A DNA stretch of 64,000 nucleotides from Clostridiales bacterium (GCA_004558025.1 SFEG01000019.1:1-64000), one strand, 5' to 3'; numbered from the stretch's first letter, positions 1 to 8,771 are shown. Program-made: numbers and translations. The notes: a model not told the origin generated them from the letters alone.

Positions 1-1
1 C

Positions 2-1012
2 GGCGGCGTTGACTTCCTGCGTGAGGTGAACCTCGGCAATAAGCCCGAGATCGGCAAGAGCTGCGCCGTTATCGGCGGCGGCAACGTCGCAATGGACGTT
101 TGCCGCACGGCAGTACGCCTCGGCGCAAAGAACACCTACATAATCTATCGCCGCTCGGCCGACGAGCTCCCCGCTGACCCCGAGGAGGTCAAGGAGGCCA
201 TCGAGGAGGGCGTGCAGTTCCGCTATCTCAACGCTCCCGTCGCCATCGAGGGCAAGGACGGCAAGGTAACAGCGCTCAAGGTCGAGATCATGGAGCTCGG
301 CGAGCCCGACGAAAAAGGCCGCCGCAAGCCCGTAGGCACCGGCAAGTTCGAGACGATCAAGGTCGACTCCGTCATTGCGGCCATCGGCCAGGTCGTCGAC
401 TGGGGCACTCTCGATATCGGCGATGCCAAGCTCGGCAAAAAGAACTCCGTCGAGGTCGACGCTGTCACCTATCAGACCGCACAGAGCGATATTTTCGCCG
501 GCGGCGACGTCGTGACCGGTCCGAAATTCGCAATCGACGCGATAGCCGCCGGCCGCGAAGGCGCGATCAGCCTGCACCGCTTTGTTCAGCCCGGACAGAG
601 CCTCACGCTGGCGCGTAATCCGCGCGATTTCCGCGAGCTTGACAAGGACGACATCGTCCTCGAGGCCGACTGCTTCGACGCTCCCGCCCGCCGCGAGGTG
701 CGCCACGATCCCGAGAAGGCCAAGACCTTCAGCAACGACCGCCTTACTTTCACCGAGGAGGACGTAAAGGCCGAGGCGAGCCGCTGCCTGGGCTGCGGCG
801 TGTCCGTCGTCGATCAGAACAAGTGCATCGGCTGCGGCCTGTGCACCACCAAGTGCGAGTTTGACGCGATCCACCTGCGCCGCGACCACCCCGAGGCGAC
901 CCACATGGTACGCTGCGAGGACAAGATGAAGTATATCCTGCCCTACATGGCAAAGCGTGCGGCAAAGCTCAAGATAAAGGACATCAAAGAGAAGTTTTCA
1001 AAGGCGGATTAA
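2..1012 (+). CDS. FAD/NAD-dependent oxidoreductase with C-terminal 4Fe-4S domain (5' end outside window)
   Basis: The gene enters from the left edge in frame 2, so only the C-terminal part (about 336 residues) is seen. The reading frame GVDFLREVNLG at the edge matches an internal stretch of the complete paralogue at 54034-56685, so the GTG at 26 is internal and not a start. Visible parts are a Rossmann NAD(P)-binding loop (VIGGGNVAMD), the FAD-closing motif (IFAGGDVVTGP) and a C-terminal ferredoxin domain (CIGCGLCTTKC) preceded by a CLGCG pair. This is the GltD/NfnB-like flavoprotein architecture, in which electrons pass between NAD(P)H, FAD and iron-sulfur clusters; the true partner and substrate are not shown. 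The stop TAA lies in the edge of a dispersed repeat and is followed by a terminator at 1041-1078. Family confident, role unknown. Confidence 0.88.
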   Translation, partial: GGVDFLREVNLGNKPEIGKSCAVIGGGNVAMDVCRTAVRLGAKNTYIIYRRSADELPADPEEVKEAIEEGVQFRYLNAPVAIEGKDGKVTALKVEIMELGEPDEKGRRKPVGTGKFETIKVDSVIAAIGQVVDWGTLDIGDAKLGKKNSVEVDAVTYQTAQSDIFAGGDVVTGPKFAIDAIAAGREGAISLHRFVQPGQSLTLARNPRDFRELDKDDIVLEADCFDAPARREVRHDPEKAKTFSNDRLTFTEEDVKAEASRCLGCGVSVVDQNKCIGCGLCTTKCEFDAIHLRRDHPEATHMVRCEDKMKYILPYMAKRAAKLKIKDIKEKFSKAD

Positions 1013-1244
1013 GGCTGTGCCGATACGTTGATTCGCCGCTAAAAAAAGAGTGCAGATTTTTGGTCTGCACTCTTTTTCTACACTTGTATTTGGTTTTATC
1101 TACGGCTATGCGGAACAGGCAAGATAAAAGCCCTACACCGGTGCAGTGCACTGCGATAGTGCGATGCAGAAACGGTTTTGCGGAAGGTGCGGCATCGGGC
1201 ACCTGTAATATCCGTATCGGTACTGCCTTAAAGCGCCTCTAAAA
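1000..1244. repeat. Dispersed repeat locus 1 (two partial units around a terminator)
   Basis: A shortened left-edge unit (1000-1047: AAGGCGGATTAAGGCTGTGC, then CGATACGTTGATT) carries the stop codon of the oxidoreductase. A right-edge unit (about 1165-1244: GGCATCGGGCACCTGTAATA, then GTATCGGTACTGCCTTAAAG, then CGCCTCTAAAA) carries the stop codon of the ferredoxin gene on the other strand. The two units flank the terminator hairpin at 1041-1078. The sequence between them (1079-1165) holds no recognisable gene. Confidence 0.75.
1041..1078 (+). terminator. Rho-independent terminator after the oxidoreductase
   Basis: Stem GAGTGCAGA (1048-1056) pairs with TCTGCACTC (1064-1072), followed by TTTTTC. 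An A-tract precedes the stem, so it could work in both directions. Near-identical hairpins lie at 14469-14505 and 32781-32819, each beside a repeat of the same family. Confidence 0.85.
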
Positions 1245-1914
1245 TCTCTCCGCTATTGGATATCGTCACAACGTGCAGGGGGATCTTTTTTCCCGTGGCG
1301 GCGATGGCACGGGTCAGCGCCATTTGCAGTCCGCCGCAGCAGGGCACCTGCATGCGCGTCAGGGTGACGGACTTTATGTCGTTTGCGGCCAGGATCTCGC
1401 CGAGCTTCTCTGCGTAATCGACGGGGTCGAGCTTCGGGCAGCCGACAAGCGTCACGCGCCCCTTGATGAAGTCGTTGTGGAAATTGCCGTAGGCATAGGC
1501 GCTGCAATCGGCGGCGACGAGAAGGTCCGCACCGTCAAAATACGCGGCCTTCACCGGCGCAAGACGTATCTGCACCGGCCAGTTTGAAAGCTGCGCCGGG
1601 GCGTGGACATTCTCTCCCCCGTGAGTCTCTATGCGCCTCGGAGCAGAGCCCGGGCAGCCGGAAAACGCCTGCTTTTTGGCCGCCTGCGCGGCCTTGACCG
1701 CCGCCTCGTCGTATGCCGCCGCCTCGCGCTCAATGAAGCTTATCGCACCCGTCGGGCAGTTGGGCAGACAGTCGCCGAGTCCGTCGCAGTAATCGTCGCG
1801 CATGAGCTGCGCCTTGCCGTCGACGAGCTCTATCGCGCCCTCGTGACAGGCGTGGACGCACCTGCTGCAGCCGTTGCACTTATCCTTGTCTATCTGAATA
1901 ACTCTGCGTATCAT
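1228..1914 (-). CDS. 4Fe-4S ferredoxin-like protein with C-terminal Cys-rich domain
   Basis: About 228 residues. The N-terminus holds a first cluster motif (CNGCSRCVHAC) and a second incomplete-looking motif (CDGLGDCLPNCP), typical of two-cluster ferredoxin domains. The C-terminal half has scattered cysteines (VAADCSAYAYG, VGCPKLD, VPCCGGLQMA), as in Clostridial ferredoxin-domain proteins whose exact role is unclear. ATG at 1914 is chosen over the TTG 15 bases upstream because GGAGG lies 8 bases before it and the conserved part starts there. The last codons and the TAA stop (GAGGCGCTTTAA on the minus strand) are the edge of the dispersed repeat. A role in electron transfer is inferred; the partner is unknown. 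Confidence 0.85.
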   Translation of the reverse strand: MIRRVIQIDKDKCNGCSRCVHACHEGAIELVDGKAQLMRDDYCDGLGDCLPNCPTGAISFIEREAAAYDEAAVKAAQAAKKQAFSGCPGSAPRRIETHGGENVHAPAQLSNWPVQIRLAPVKAAYFDGADLLVAADCSAYAYGNFHNDFIKGRVTLVGCPKLDPVDYAEKLGEILAANDIKSVTLTRMQVPCCGGLQMALTRAIAATGKKIPLHVVTISNSGEILEAL

Positions 1915-1974
1915 CTTATCTACCTCCAAGTATTCTCACACTTATACAAGACCATATTATACCCAAACGCAAAA

Positions 1975-2003
1975 TGACCGTGTAGCACTCGCTACACGGT
2001 CAA
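1975..2003 (-). terminator. Terminator after the LOG-family gene
   Basis: GACCGTGTAGC pairs with GCTACACGGTC across a 4-base loop. On the minus strand it is followed by ATTTTGCG, a weak T-tract. It lies between the stop of the LOG gene and the ferredoxin promoter region. Confidence 0.7.
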
Positions 2004-2006
2004 AAT

Positions 2007-2588
2007 TTACTTATTATAATCCTCAAGCCTGCGGATGCTGCCGGTCTGCGGGACATATTCGGCAAGCTGCTCTGTTGCCTGCCGCGGCGTTTCGGCAACG
2101 GAATACAGCGTCAGGCAGTTTTTTGACATGAATCGCCGCTCGGCAAGCTCGTTGAGCATGCTTATCATCGCGTTGTGCGCACCCAACGTATTCAAAAGCA
2201 CGATGGCCCGGTCGTCGCGGCCGAGCTGCTTGAGCGTGAGAAGCTCAAAAAACTCCTCGAGCGTGCCGATGCCGCCCGGCAGGACGATGCAGGCATCGGA
2301 ATTATCCTGCATAGCTTGCTTGCGCTCGCGCATGGTCTCGGTGAATATCATGCGGCTGCACTTATCGTACAGGATGCCGGGCTCGTCGAAAAATCGCGGC
2401 GCTATGCCGATGATCCCGCCGCCCGCGCTGTGCACTCCGCGTGCGCATGCACCCATTAAGCCCTCCGCTCCGCCGCCGAAGACGATCGAGTCGCCGTTTC
2501 GGCCTATGAGCTCGCCGAGAGCCTCGGCCTCGGTGTAGTAGCGCTCATCCAGCTCGCACCCGGACGCGCCGAAAATGCAGATCCTCAT
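2007..2588 (-). CDS. LOG family protein (nucleoside 5'-monophosphate phosphoribohydrolase-like)
   Basis: 193 residues, the usual length. The Rossmann-like lysine-decarboxylase-like fold is shown by the N-terminal VFGGGAEGLMGA and the family signature PGGIGTLEE (about residues 104-112), with the upstream RERKQAM. Characterised LOG proteins hydrolyse nucleoside monophosphates to a free base and ribose 5-phosphate; the bacterial substrate here is not known. The start overlaps the MFS stop (ATGA), so the two genes are translationally coupled. The family has often been annotated as lysine decarboxylase, which is not supported. Confidence 0.88.
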   Translation of the reverse strand: MRICIFGASGCELDERYYTEAEALGELIGRNGDSIVFGGGAEGLMGACARGVHSAGGGIIGIAPRFFDEPGILYDKCSRMIFTETMRERKQAMQDNSDACIVLPGGIGTLEEFFELLTLKQLGRDDRAIVLLNTLGAHNAMISMLNELAERRFMSKNCLTLYSVAETPRQATEQLAEYVPQTGSIRRLEDYNK

Positions 2589-3922
2589 CAGTCGTCAAGA
2601 TCCTCGAATGCGTCGAGACCGCGCTTGGCCTCGGGCTTGTTGTCGCCGTGCTTTACGAAGATCATCGTCACGAAGCTGAGTGCGACGAACAGCGCGGCGT
2701 AGGGGAACAGCACCGTGTAGCTTATATGGCGCATCAGCGAGCCCGCGACGATCGGGGTCACGACCTGCGCGACCATCGAGAAGGTGTAGTAGTAGCCGGT
2801 GAATTTGCCGATATCCGAGCCGCGGCACATCTCGACGACCATCGGCAGGGAGTTTACGTTTATCGCCGCCCATGCAAGGCCGACGAGCGCGAAGACGATG
2901 AACATGATGAGATTTATGCTGCTGTAAGCCGTGGTCAGGAAGTAGCCCAGGGCAAAGCAGGATGCCAGCAGAATGATGCCGGCCGTGATCGTGCGCTTTC
3001 TGCCGACCTTGGAGGCGATTATGCCGATGGGGATGTAGCTTATGACAGCGCCGCCGGTCGCAATGAGCAGGCAGGTCGACGCGCCGCCAAGAGCCTGACC
3101 CATGACCTGGCTGACGTAGGTCGTAAACCATGTTTCGACGGCGTTATAGCCGATAAACCACAGGCAGATCGACGAGAGCAGGAAGATGAGGCTCTTCTTT
3201 ACGGGCTTGGGCAGGGTCTCGTTGCCGCTGCCGTCGTCCTCGGCGAGGTTCCACTCGGGGTGCTGCTTCTCCAGCTCCTGCTGCTCGGCGACGAGCTTGG
3301 GCTCCTTTATCGTCAGAAACAGTATGGCTATAGCGACGAACATGATCGCGGAAACGACCATGAACAGGGGCTGATAGTTGACATGAGCAAGACCCTCGAC
3401 CTTGCTGTTGGGATACATGACCGCCGCAACGCCGAGGTAGATAACGCCGCCGAGCGCGCCCATGAGGTTTATTATAGCGTTGCCCTTGCTGCGCAGGGGC
3501 TTGGGGGTGATATCCGGCATCAGGGCGACAGCGGGCGAGCGGTAGGTGCCCATGGCGACGAGCAGCAGGCCGAGCACGATGACAAAGGATACTGTCTTGA
3601 AGGTGCTCGGCGCTGCGGCATAGCTGTTGTCGATCAGCGGCAGCAGGTTCATCAGGATGATCGCAATGCCCGTGCCGAACAGGATAAACGGCATGCGCTT
3701 GCCGATCTTCGTGCTCGTTTTGTCCGATATCGCGCCGAACAGCGGCAGCAGGAACAGCGCGAGCACGTTATCGGCCGCCATTATCGCGCCGGAATACGTC
3801 TCGTTGAGGTGGAAGGTGTTCGTAAGTATAAGGGGTACGATGCTGTTATACATCTGCCAGAACGCGCAGATGGACAGGAACGCAAAGCCCGTCAGTATGG
3901 TGCGTTTGTTATCAAGCTTCAT
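2588..3922 (-). CDS. MFS transporter, about 12 membrane segments
   Basis: About 444 residues of alternating hydrophobic segments. The loop after the second helix (ISDKTSTKIGKRMPF) is the MFS motif A region and resembles SLC45/GPH-type sugar carriers, so a sugar or related solute is possible but not proven. A charged cytosolic stretch lies between the two six-helix halves. Start 3922 is preferred to upstream in-frame ATGs because GGAGG precedes it and the -10 box TATAAT (3961-3956 on the minus strand) lies only about 35 bases upstream, putting the mRNA start close to the first upstream ATG. The C-terminus is charged and ends on the LOG start codon. Confidence 0.85.
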   Translation of the reverse strand: MKLDNKRTILTGFAFLSICAFWQMYNSIVPLILTNTFHLNETYSGAIMAADNVLALFLLPLFGAISDKTSTKIGKRMPFILFGTGIAIILMNLLPLIDNSYAAAPSTFKTVSFVIVLGLLLVAMGTYRSPAVALMPDITPKPLRSKGNAIINLMGALGGVIYLGVAAVMYPNSKVEGLAHVNYQPLFMVVSAIMFVAIAILFLTIKEPKLVAEQQELEKQHPEWNLAEDDGSGNETLPKPVKKSLIFLLSSICLWFIGYNAVETWFTTYVSQVMGQALGGASTCLLIATGGAVISYIPIGIIASKVGRKRTITAGIILLASCFALGYFLTTAYSSINLIMFIVFALVGLAWAAINVNSLPMVVEMCRGSDIGKFTGYYYTFSMVAQVVTPIVAGSLMRHISYTVLFPYAALFVALSFVTMIFVKHGDNKPEAKRGLDAFEDLDD

Positions 3923-3985
3923 TCTCCGCTTTTCCTCCGATTTCATTGTGCCACGATTATAACACACCCATTTCCAAAATGATAG

Positions 3986-4348
3986 ATTTTTTTGAGACGA
4001 ACGAACGCAGTTACCGATACAGTGATTGCGTCAGCCCGGTGTCGAAGCTGCCGGCAAAACCGGCTTTGCATCGCGTTACGGCACTGCGCCGCACCATTGT
4101 AGGGAATGGGCTTGCCCATTCCGTTTGCTGCGGTTTTCTTTGCGCCCGCCGGTCGGGATACTGCAAAAAATGTATTGGCACAACGTCAATTCGCCGCTGA
4201 AAAGACGACCCCTCAGTCGACTGCGCCGACAGCTCCCCTTACGCAGGGGAGCCAATGGGGGGCAATTTTGCAGTTTTTCCGGAAGTCTCGATACCGGGCT
4301 GACGCAATAAATATATAAGTATGATGTGGGTGCGCCTCTAAAAAACAA
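3986..4348. repeat. Dispersed repeat locus 2 (two adjoining units)
   Basis: Unit one (3986-4202) has a left edge (TTTTTGAGACGAACGAACGC), the inner words GCCCGGTGTCGAAGCTGCCG, a core with GTAGGGAATGGGCTTGCCCA, and a right edge (GCCGGTCGGGATACTGC, then ATTCGCCGCTGAAAAG). Unit two (4198-4348) begins with a hairpin module (AGCTCCCCTTACGCAGGGGA) and ends with a second right edge (CGATACCGGGCTGACGC, then GCGCCTCTAAAAAA). No gene is seen in this stretch; short ORFs across it are translations of repeat sequence. Confidence 0.78.
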
Positions 4349-4369
4349 TCTAATATTTAATATTAGGTC

Positions 4370-4398
4370 TTGACAAGTCGCGTACAATGTATTATAGT
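4370..4398 (+). promoter_or_regulatory. Sigma-70-type promoter for the ECF S-component gene
   Basis: TTGACA (4370-4375), 17-base spacer, TATAGT (4393-4398). It lies about 300 bases before the gene, so the leader would contain the whole repeat copy at 4431-4686. Confidence 0.7.
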
Positions 4399-4430
4399 GC
4401 GATTATCACATCCAACCGACGAAATTGGTG

Positions 4431-4686
4431 GGATTTTAGAAGCGCATTTAGTCTGCACTTATACATATGCTGCCGGTGCCCGGTATCGAAACTGCGGAGG
4501 AAACCGTAATATTTCGCGTACCGCGAGTGCGATGCATATTTTGCACTCGCAATCCGTTCAGCTTGCTTAACTTTGGTCGGAACCGATTTAGACTCGTAGC
4601 CCGCCGTGCCGGTTTTGTTGGCAACATCGAACCGGGTTGTCGCAATATATGTATTAGAATAATGTAAATTCGCCACTGAAAAAAGG
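4431..4686. repeat. Dispersed repeat locus 3 (complete copy in an mRNA leader)
   Basis: Left edge GATTTTAGAAGCGCATTTAG with GCCCGGTATCGAAACTGCGG, and right edge GCCGGTTTTGTTGGCAACAT with ATTCGCCACTGAAAAAA. The right edge runs into the ribosome binding site AAGGAG of the ECF gene. The outer 70-80 bases of the two ends can pair, giving a long imperfect hairpin. Confidence 0.78.
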
Positions 4687-4696
4687 AGTAAGAACT

Positions 4697-5209
4697 ATGA
4701 AAGACAAAACGATCAGAAAACTGGTGTTTGCGGCGCTGTTCGCGGCGCTCAGCTGCGTTGCGACGATGGTCATCCGCATACCCACACCCATTGGCGGCTA
4801 CATCCACGCAGGCGACGCGGTCGTTCTGCTCTCGGCGTTCCTGCTCGGGCCGTGGTGGGGCGCGGCGGCAGCCGGACTCGGCTCGGGTCTTGCCGACCTC
4901 ATAGCGGGCTACGGCCTCTACGTTCCAGGCACGTTTGCGATAAAATTCATTGTGGCACTGCTGGCGGGCTTCCTGCTTGGCTGCAAATTTGTCAAGTCCC
5001 CGCTCGCACGCGCGATAATCGCCGGAGTGATCGGCGAGATCATCATGGTGCTCGGCTACCTCGCTTACGAGGCGCTCGTCCTCGGCTACGGCGCGGCGGC
5101 TGTCGGCGGTGTGCCGATGAACTGCATCCAGGGCGCGTTCGGCGTTATAGCGGGTGCTGCGCTGTATGTGGCTCTGTCCAAAACCAAGTTTTTTGAGGCG
5201 CTTTTTTAG
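4697..5209 (+). CDS. ECF transporter S component (substrate-binding membrane subunit)
   Basis: 170 residues, about six membrane helices, typical of the riboflavin-type S-component families. The N-terminal helix starts after a short basic stretch (MKDKTIRKLVFAALFAAL), which carries the small-residue pattern used to dock on EcfT. The segment PTPIGGYIHAGD and the following LLGPWWGAAAAGLGSGLADL are the vitamin-binding face typical of this group. No EcfA or EcfT gene is nearby, so it probably uses a shared module encoded elsewhere (group II ECF). The substrate cannot be read from sequence and no riboswitch was recognised in its leader. The TAG stop is supplied by the TTTTTTAGAGGCGC edge of the next repeat. 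Confidence 0.85.
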   Translation: MKDKTIRKLVFAALFAALSCVATMVIRIPTPIGGYIHAGDAVVLLSAFLLGPWWGAAAAGLGSGLADLIAGYGLYVPGTFAIKFIVALLAGFLLGCKFVKSPLARAIIAGVIGEIIMVLGYLAYEALVLGYGAAAVGGVPMNCIQGAFGVIAGAALYVALSKTKFFEALF

Positions 5210-5832
5210 AGGCGCATTGAGGCTGTACTTATACGTTTATTGCGGTTTCCCGGTGTCGAAGCTGCTGAAGAAATCGTTTCTGCATCGCACCACGGCGCTG
5301 CGCCGCACAAAAATCCATAGAGGCGGGCATTGCCCGCCTCTTCAGCTTGTCAAAAAAGTTCGAAATGAACTTTTTTGACTGCGCCAATGCCGCCAGCCAT
5401 TTTGAAGCGTTCAAAATGGCGCTTCGCAAAAAGCCTTGACTTTCAAGTCTTTTTATGTGGCGGAAGATCAAATTCGAGGCGGGTCTTTTCTCGCTGCGGC
5501 TCGGTCACGGCGCGGCTCTGACATGCCACCGGCATGTCATTCACTCCCGCGCCGCCGCTTCGCTACCCCTCGAGCTCCCCCGCCTCTTTTTATTTTGCCC
5601 GTGTCCATGGTCGAGTTGCCTCAATGCGCCTCTAATTGCCGCCAAAGCTTTTCGCCGTGCCTGCGGTGAGCGGCAGTCTCACGGTTTCGTCAGCAGGTGC
5701 GACACCGGGCTGACGAAAAGATCGCACCGCACTATTGGGAGGCGGCAGGTTTGCGGTTTCCTCCGCACCCTCGATACCGGGCTGCAGTAATCACCGTATC
5801 GGCAGCAGCGTCCGTGCGCCTCTGAAAAAATC
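5201..5832. repeat. Dispersed repeat locus 4 (large composite, about 630 bp)
   Basis: The left edge (CTTTTTTAGAGGCGCATTGA, then TTTCCCGGTGTCGAAGCTGC) begins on the ECF stop codon. The right edge (CCTCGATACCGGGCTGCAGT, then GTGCGCCTCTGAAAAAATCA) abuts the stop codon of the permease gene. Between them are a hairpin (GAGGCGGGCATTGCCCGCCTC, near 5314-5340), a second inverted repeat (TGTCAAAAAAGTTC and GAACTTTTTTGAC, 5349-5380), and a module rich in CGCC blocks. An internal edge-like word CTCAATGCGCCTCTAATTGC lies at about 5621-5640. No convincing gene; the 77-133-codon ORFs are repeat translations. Confidence 0.75.
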
Positions 5833-7876
5833 ACTTGCTGACGATCTTATAATATGTGTTCGAGGTTTTCTTGTACACGAGGGCGTACAGCAGGGCAAAG
5901 ACGAGGAAGCTTATGACCGTTGTCCAGATAAGAAAGCTCGTGTTATAGAAGCTGAACATGTACAGTATCTTGCGGATAAACGGGAAGGCAAAGCACAGGT
6001 GCAGTCCGGCGAACAGGAGAGGGAGGAAGAATACCGTCAGCAGCTGAGAATTTATGCTGCGGCGGATCTCCTGCTTTGTCATGCCGACCTTCTGCATGAT
6101 CTCGAAGCGCCCCGCGTCCTCGTAGCCCTCACTTAGCTGCTTGTAATAGATGATGAGCACCGCCGCGCAGCCGAACACGAGACTGAGGATAACTCCGAGG
6201 AAGAACAGGCCGCCGAAGGTGCCGGCGAAATCCGAGCGGTTATATTCAAGGCTCTCGACCGAGTAGGAATAAAAGCCCATGTGCTCGTCCTCAATATTTT
6301 TATCGCGCAGTGCGGACATAACATCCAGGTAGAGCGAAGCGTAATCGTCGTCCTTGAGCGGGGTGTCAAAGCAGTAGTTCCAGCTCGTGTAGTTGAATGC
6401 AGGTCCGCCGAAGGGGTTTTCGGCATCGGCGAGCTTTAGGGCAAGCTCATCGAGACCGGGAACGATAACCGTTATCGTAGGCAGAACGCTCGCGGCGCTG
6501 CTTCCGCTGATAAGCGGCATTTCGTCAAGCTCGCGCTTTACCGTCAGCTGCACCGTGCCGTCGATATCCAGCGTGTCGAAATCTATGCTCGTGCGCGAGG
6601 CGTGGACGAGCACCTCGCCGTCGCCGAGTATCTCATGAGCTCCGGCGGCGCGATTGTAGTCGGAAAGCGGGATGAAGAGGAATGACGCTACCTTCGAGGC
6701 GCTCACAAGGCCAAATTCCGATAATGCGATGTCGTTTGTCATGACGTGCCCCTGCTCGACGACGGCATCGAGGCTGAAGCTGCGGTAGTCCATGACATTG
6801 CTTACAGGGCGGCCGGCGATAGCGGCGCTAATACTGCTGCGCAGGGCTTCGATCTCCGTTTCGGCATCGGCGTACTCATCGCCTATGAGGATGTCCGAGC
6901 AGGTCACGATATCGCGGGGATATCTCGCGTGCAGCGATTCCTCGCCGCCGAAGTACAGGCAGGAGGTCGAGGATATCATGACCAGCACCATCGTTGCGAG
7001 AATGCATATAGACGCAAGACCCGCGCCGTTGCGCTTCATGCGGTATGCCATAGAGGACACGGACACGAAGTGCTCGGGCTTATAGTAATAGCGTTTATTT
7101 TTCTGAAGCAGCCTGCACATCACGACGCTGCCCGCAATAAAGATGAGATAGGTCGCTGCGATGACCATTAGAACCGCAATGAAGAAGACCGTCAGAGCCT
7201 GGAGCGGCTGCTCGATGCTCACCGCGAGGTAGTACGCAACTCCCAGCACGAGCACGCCGAGACCGCCGAGGATAGGGTTTGCCTTTGCGGGCTTTTCGCC
7301 GTAATTTTCGCTTCTCACAAGCTCCGAGGCCGAAAGCCTTCTGATCCTCACGACGCTGTTGAGGAAGATAAGCAGGAATATGCCGCCGAAGTACAGGAGC
7401 ATATATTCGATAGCCGGCAGGGAAATGTGCAGCGCGTAGTCGGCCGTGCCGCCGAGAACCTTGAGCATCGCCATTTCCGCAAGCTTTGAAAGCAGCACAC
7501 CGATAAATACGCCGCCGAGAAGCGACAGAAGCGCCGTGAACAGGGTCTCCCACGCGAGGATGCGCGAGATGTTGTGCTTGTTCATGCCGAGGATGCTGTA
7601 AAGGCCGAACTCCTTATATCTGCGGCGCACGAGGAAGCTGTTGCAGTAGAACAGGAACAGCAGCGCGAACGCGACGATGACGAATACGCCGAACGACAGC
7701 ACCATCTTGGTCGACGAGCCGCCGCGCATGTTGTCAAAAAAATTCGAGGACGCGAGAAAGAACAGGATGTAGAACACGGCGGCCGTGCCTGCCGTTGCGA
7801 GGATATACGGAACGAACAGGCGCTTGTTTTTCCCTATGCCGTTCCACGCGAGCCGGGGATAGAAACCGAGCTTCAT
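5831..7876 (-). CDS. Bce-type ABC transporter permease (FtsX-like domain)
   Basis: 681 residues. It begins with the amphipathic run and first helix usual for this family (LGFYPRLAWNGIGKNKRLF), has an FtsX-type cluster of helices, a long extracellular domain between about residues 310 and 535, and final helices near the C-terminus (SLVFGCAAVLIIYYKQLSEGYEDAGRF). The GRFEIMQKVGMTKQEIRRSI region is the cytoplasmic coupling segment. BceB-like permeases move or sense antimicrobial peptides such as bacitracin and normally work with a BceRS two-component pair, which is not in this window. Start overlaps the ATPase stop by 4 bases. The element of locus 4 begins right after the stop codon. Confidence 0.88.
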   Translation of the reverse strand: MKLGFYPRLAWNGIGKNKRLFVPYILATAGTAAVFYILFFLASSNFFDNMRGGSSTKMVLSFGVFVIVAFALLFLFYCNSFLVRRRYKEFGLYSILGMNKHNISRILAWETLFTALLSLLGGVFIGVLLSKLAEMAMLKVLGGTADYALHISLPAIEYMLLYFGGIFLLIFLNSVVRIRRLSASELVRSENYGEKPAKANPILGGLGVLVLGVAYYLAVSIEQPLQALTVFFIAVLMVIAATYLIFIAGSVVMCRLLQKNKRYYYKPEHFVSVSSMAYRMKRNGAGLASICILATMVLVMISSTSCLYFGGEESLHARYPRDIVTCSDILIGDEYADAETEIEALRSSISAAIAGRPVSNVMDYRSFSLDAVVEQGHVMTNDIALSEFGLVSASKVASFLFIPLSDYNRAAGAHEILGDGEVLVHASRTSIDFDTLDIDGTVQLTVKRELDEMPLISGSSAASVLPTITVIVPGLDELALKLADAENPFGGPAFNYTSWNYCFDTPLKDDDYASLYLDVMSALRDKNIEDEHMGFYSYSVESLEYNRSDFAGTFGGLFFLGVILSLVFGCAAVLIIYYKQLSEGYEDAGRFEIMQKVGMTKQEIRRSINSQLLTVFFLPLLFAGLHLCFAFPFIRKILYMFSFYNTSFLIWTTVISFLVFALLYALVYKKTSNTYYKIVSK

Positions 7877-8637
7877 TCCACTTCACCGCCCGATGCAAGA
7901 ATAGTAAGGGTGTCGGAGATCTTCTGGTAAAGCTGCTGATCGGTGCATTCGCCGCGGTAGATCTGGTGGAACACCTCGCCGTCCTTTATGAACAGGATGC
8001 GCTGCGCGTGGGATGCGGCCTTGACCGAGTGCGTGACCATGAGAATGGTCTGACCCTTTTTGTTTATCTGCTCGAACAGGCCGAGAAGCTCGTCGGTGGA
8101 CTTGGAGTCGAGCGCGCCCGTCGGCTCGTCGGCGAGGATGAGGCGCGGATTGGTTATGAGCGCCCTTGCCGCGGCCGCGCGCTGCTTCTGTCCGCCGGAT
8201 ACCTCGTAGGGGTATTTTTTCAGCAGCGGCGTTAGGCCGAGATCCTTCGCTATCGGCAGCAGGCGCGAGCTCATCTCGTCGTAGCTTTTTCCCGCGAGCA
8301 CCAGCGGCAGCAGGATGTTGTCCTGTATCGTGAAGGTGTCGAGAAGATTGAACTCCTGGAACACGAAGCCGAGATTGTCGCGGCGGAAGGTCGCAATGTC
8401 GCTTTCCTTTATCTTGCCGAGATCCTGCCCGTCGAGGATGACGGTGCCGCCGGTGGGCTTGTCCAGCGCGGCCAGAAGATTCAAAAGCGTCGTTTTGCCC
8501 GAGCCCGATTCGCCCATGATGGCGACGTACTCGCCCTCCTCGACGCTGAAGTTTACCTTTTTGAGCGCCTCGACCTGGTTTCCGCCGAAGCGGGTGCTGT
8601 ATACTTTTCTGAGATTTTCAACAGTCAAAATACTCAT
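7873..8637 (-). CDS. Bce-type ABC transporter ATP-binding protein
   Basis: 254 residues. Walker A GESGSGKTT, Q-loop VFQEFNLLD, signature VSGGQKQRAAAARAL, Walker B LILADEPTGALD and switch histidine VTHS are all intact. This is the MacB/BceA class that energises FtsX-like permeases. ATG at 8637 is chosen because GGAGG lies 8 bases upstream; longer in-frame starts have no ribosome site. Forms an operon with the permease by ATGA overlap. No sensor kinase or response regulator is adjacent, so control is probably from elsewhere. A -10-like TACAAT lies about 40 bases upstream of the start. Confidence 0.9.
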   Translation of the reverse strand: MSILTVENLRKVYSTRFGGNQVEALKKVNFSVEEGEYVAIMGESGSGKTTLLNLLAALDKPTGGTVILDGQDLGKIKESDIATFRRDNLGFVFQEFNLLDTFTIQDNILLPLVLAGKSYDEMSSRLLPIAKDLGLTPLLKKYPYEVSGGQKQRAAAARALITNPRLILADEPTGALDSKSTDELLGLFEQINKKGQTILMVTHSVKAASHAQRILFIKDGEVFHQIYRGECTDQQLYQKISDTLTILASGGEVE

Positions 8638-8735
8638 TGCTTTTACCTCCATCGGATTTACGCCTTTATTGTACAGCGCAAATTGTTCGGAAACCATCGA
8701 TTGGGCTTACATTTTTGCCGTAACTCCTTACATTC

Positions 8736-8771
8736 CTGTCACATTTGCCGCGGAAACCGCGAATGTGACAG
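8736..8771. other. Long inverted repeat upstream of the Bce operon
   Basis: CTGTCACATT (8736-8745) and AATGTGACAG (8762-8771) are perfect arms, with an inner stem CGCGG/CCGCG and an AAA loop; a three-base bulge separates the stems. It is followed at once by the GATAGCCGATAGC module of the repeat composite. No T-tract follows, so it is not a standard terminator. It could be an operator or part of the repeat. Confidence 0.5.

Noticed and set aside
2007..2588. Lysine decarboxylase annotation for the LOG gene
   Set aside because: The PGGIGTLEE motif marks the LOG phosphoribohydrolase group; PLP-binding decarboxylase motifs are absent.
4026..4310. ORFs of 60-130 codons inside repeat loci (also 5436-5790, 9047-9253, 34942-35310)
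   Set aside because: They translate repeat words (YLYIYC-like or SSAVSIPG-like runs), recur at each locus and lack independent start signals.
5831..8637. Complete bacitracin-resistance module
   Set aside because: The permease and ATPase are clear, but no BceRS pair is present, so the substrate and resistance role cannot be claimed.
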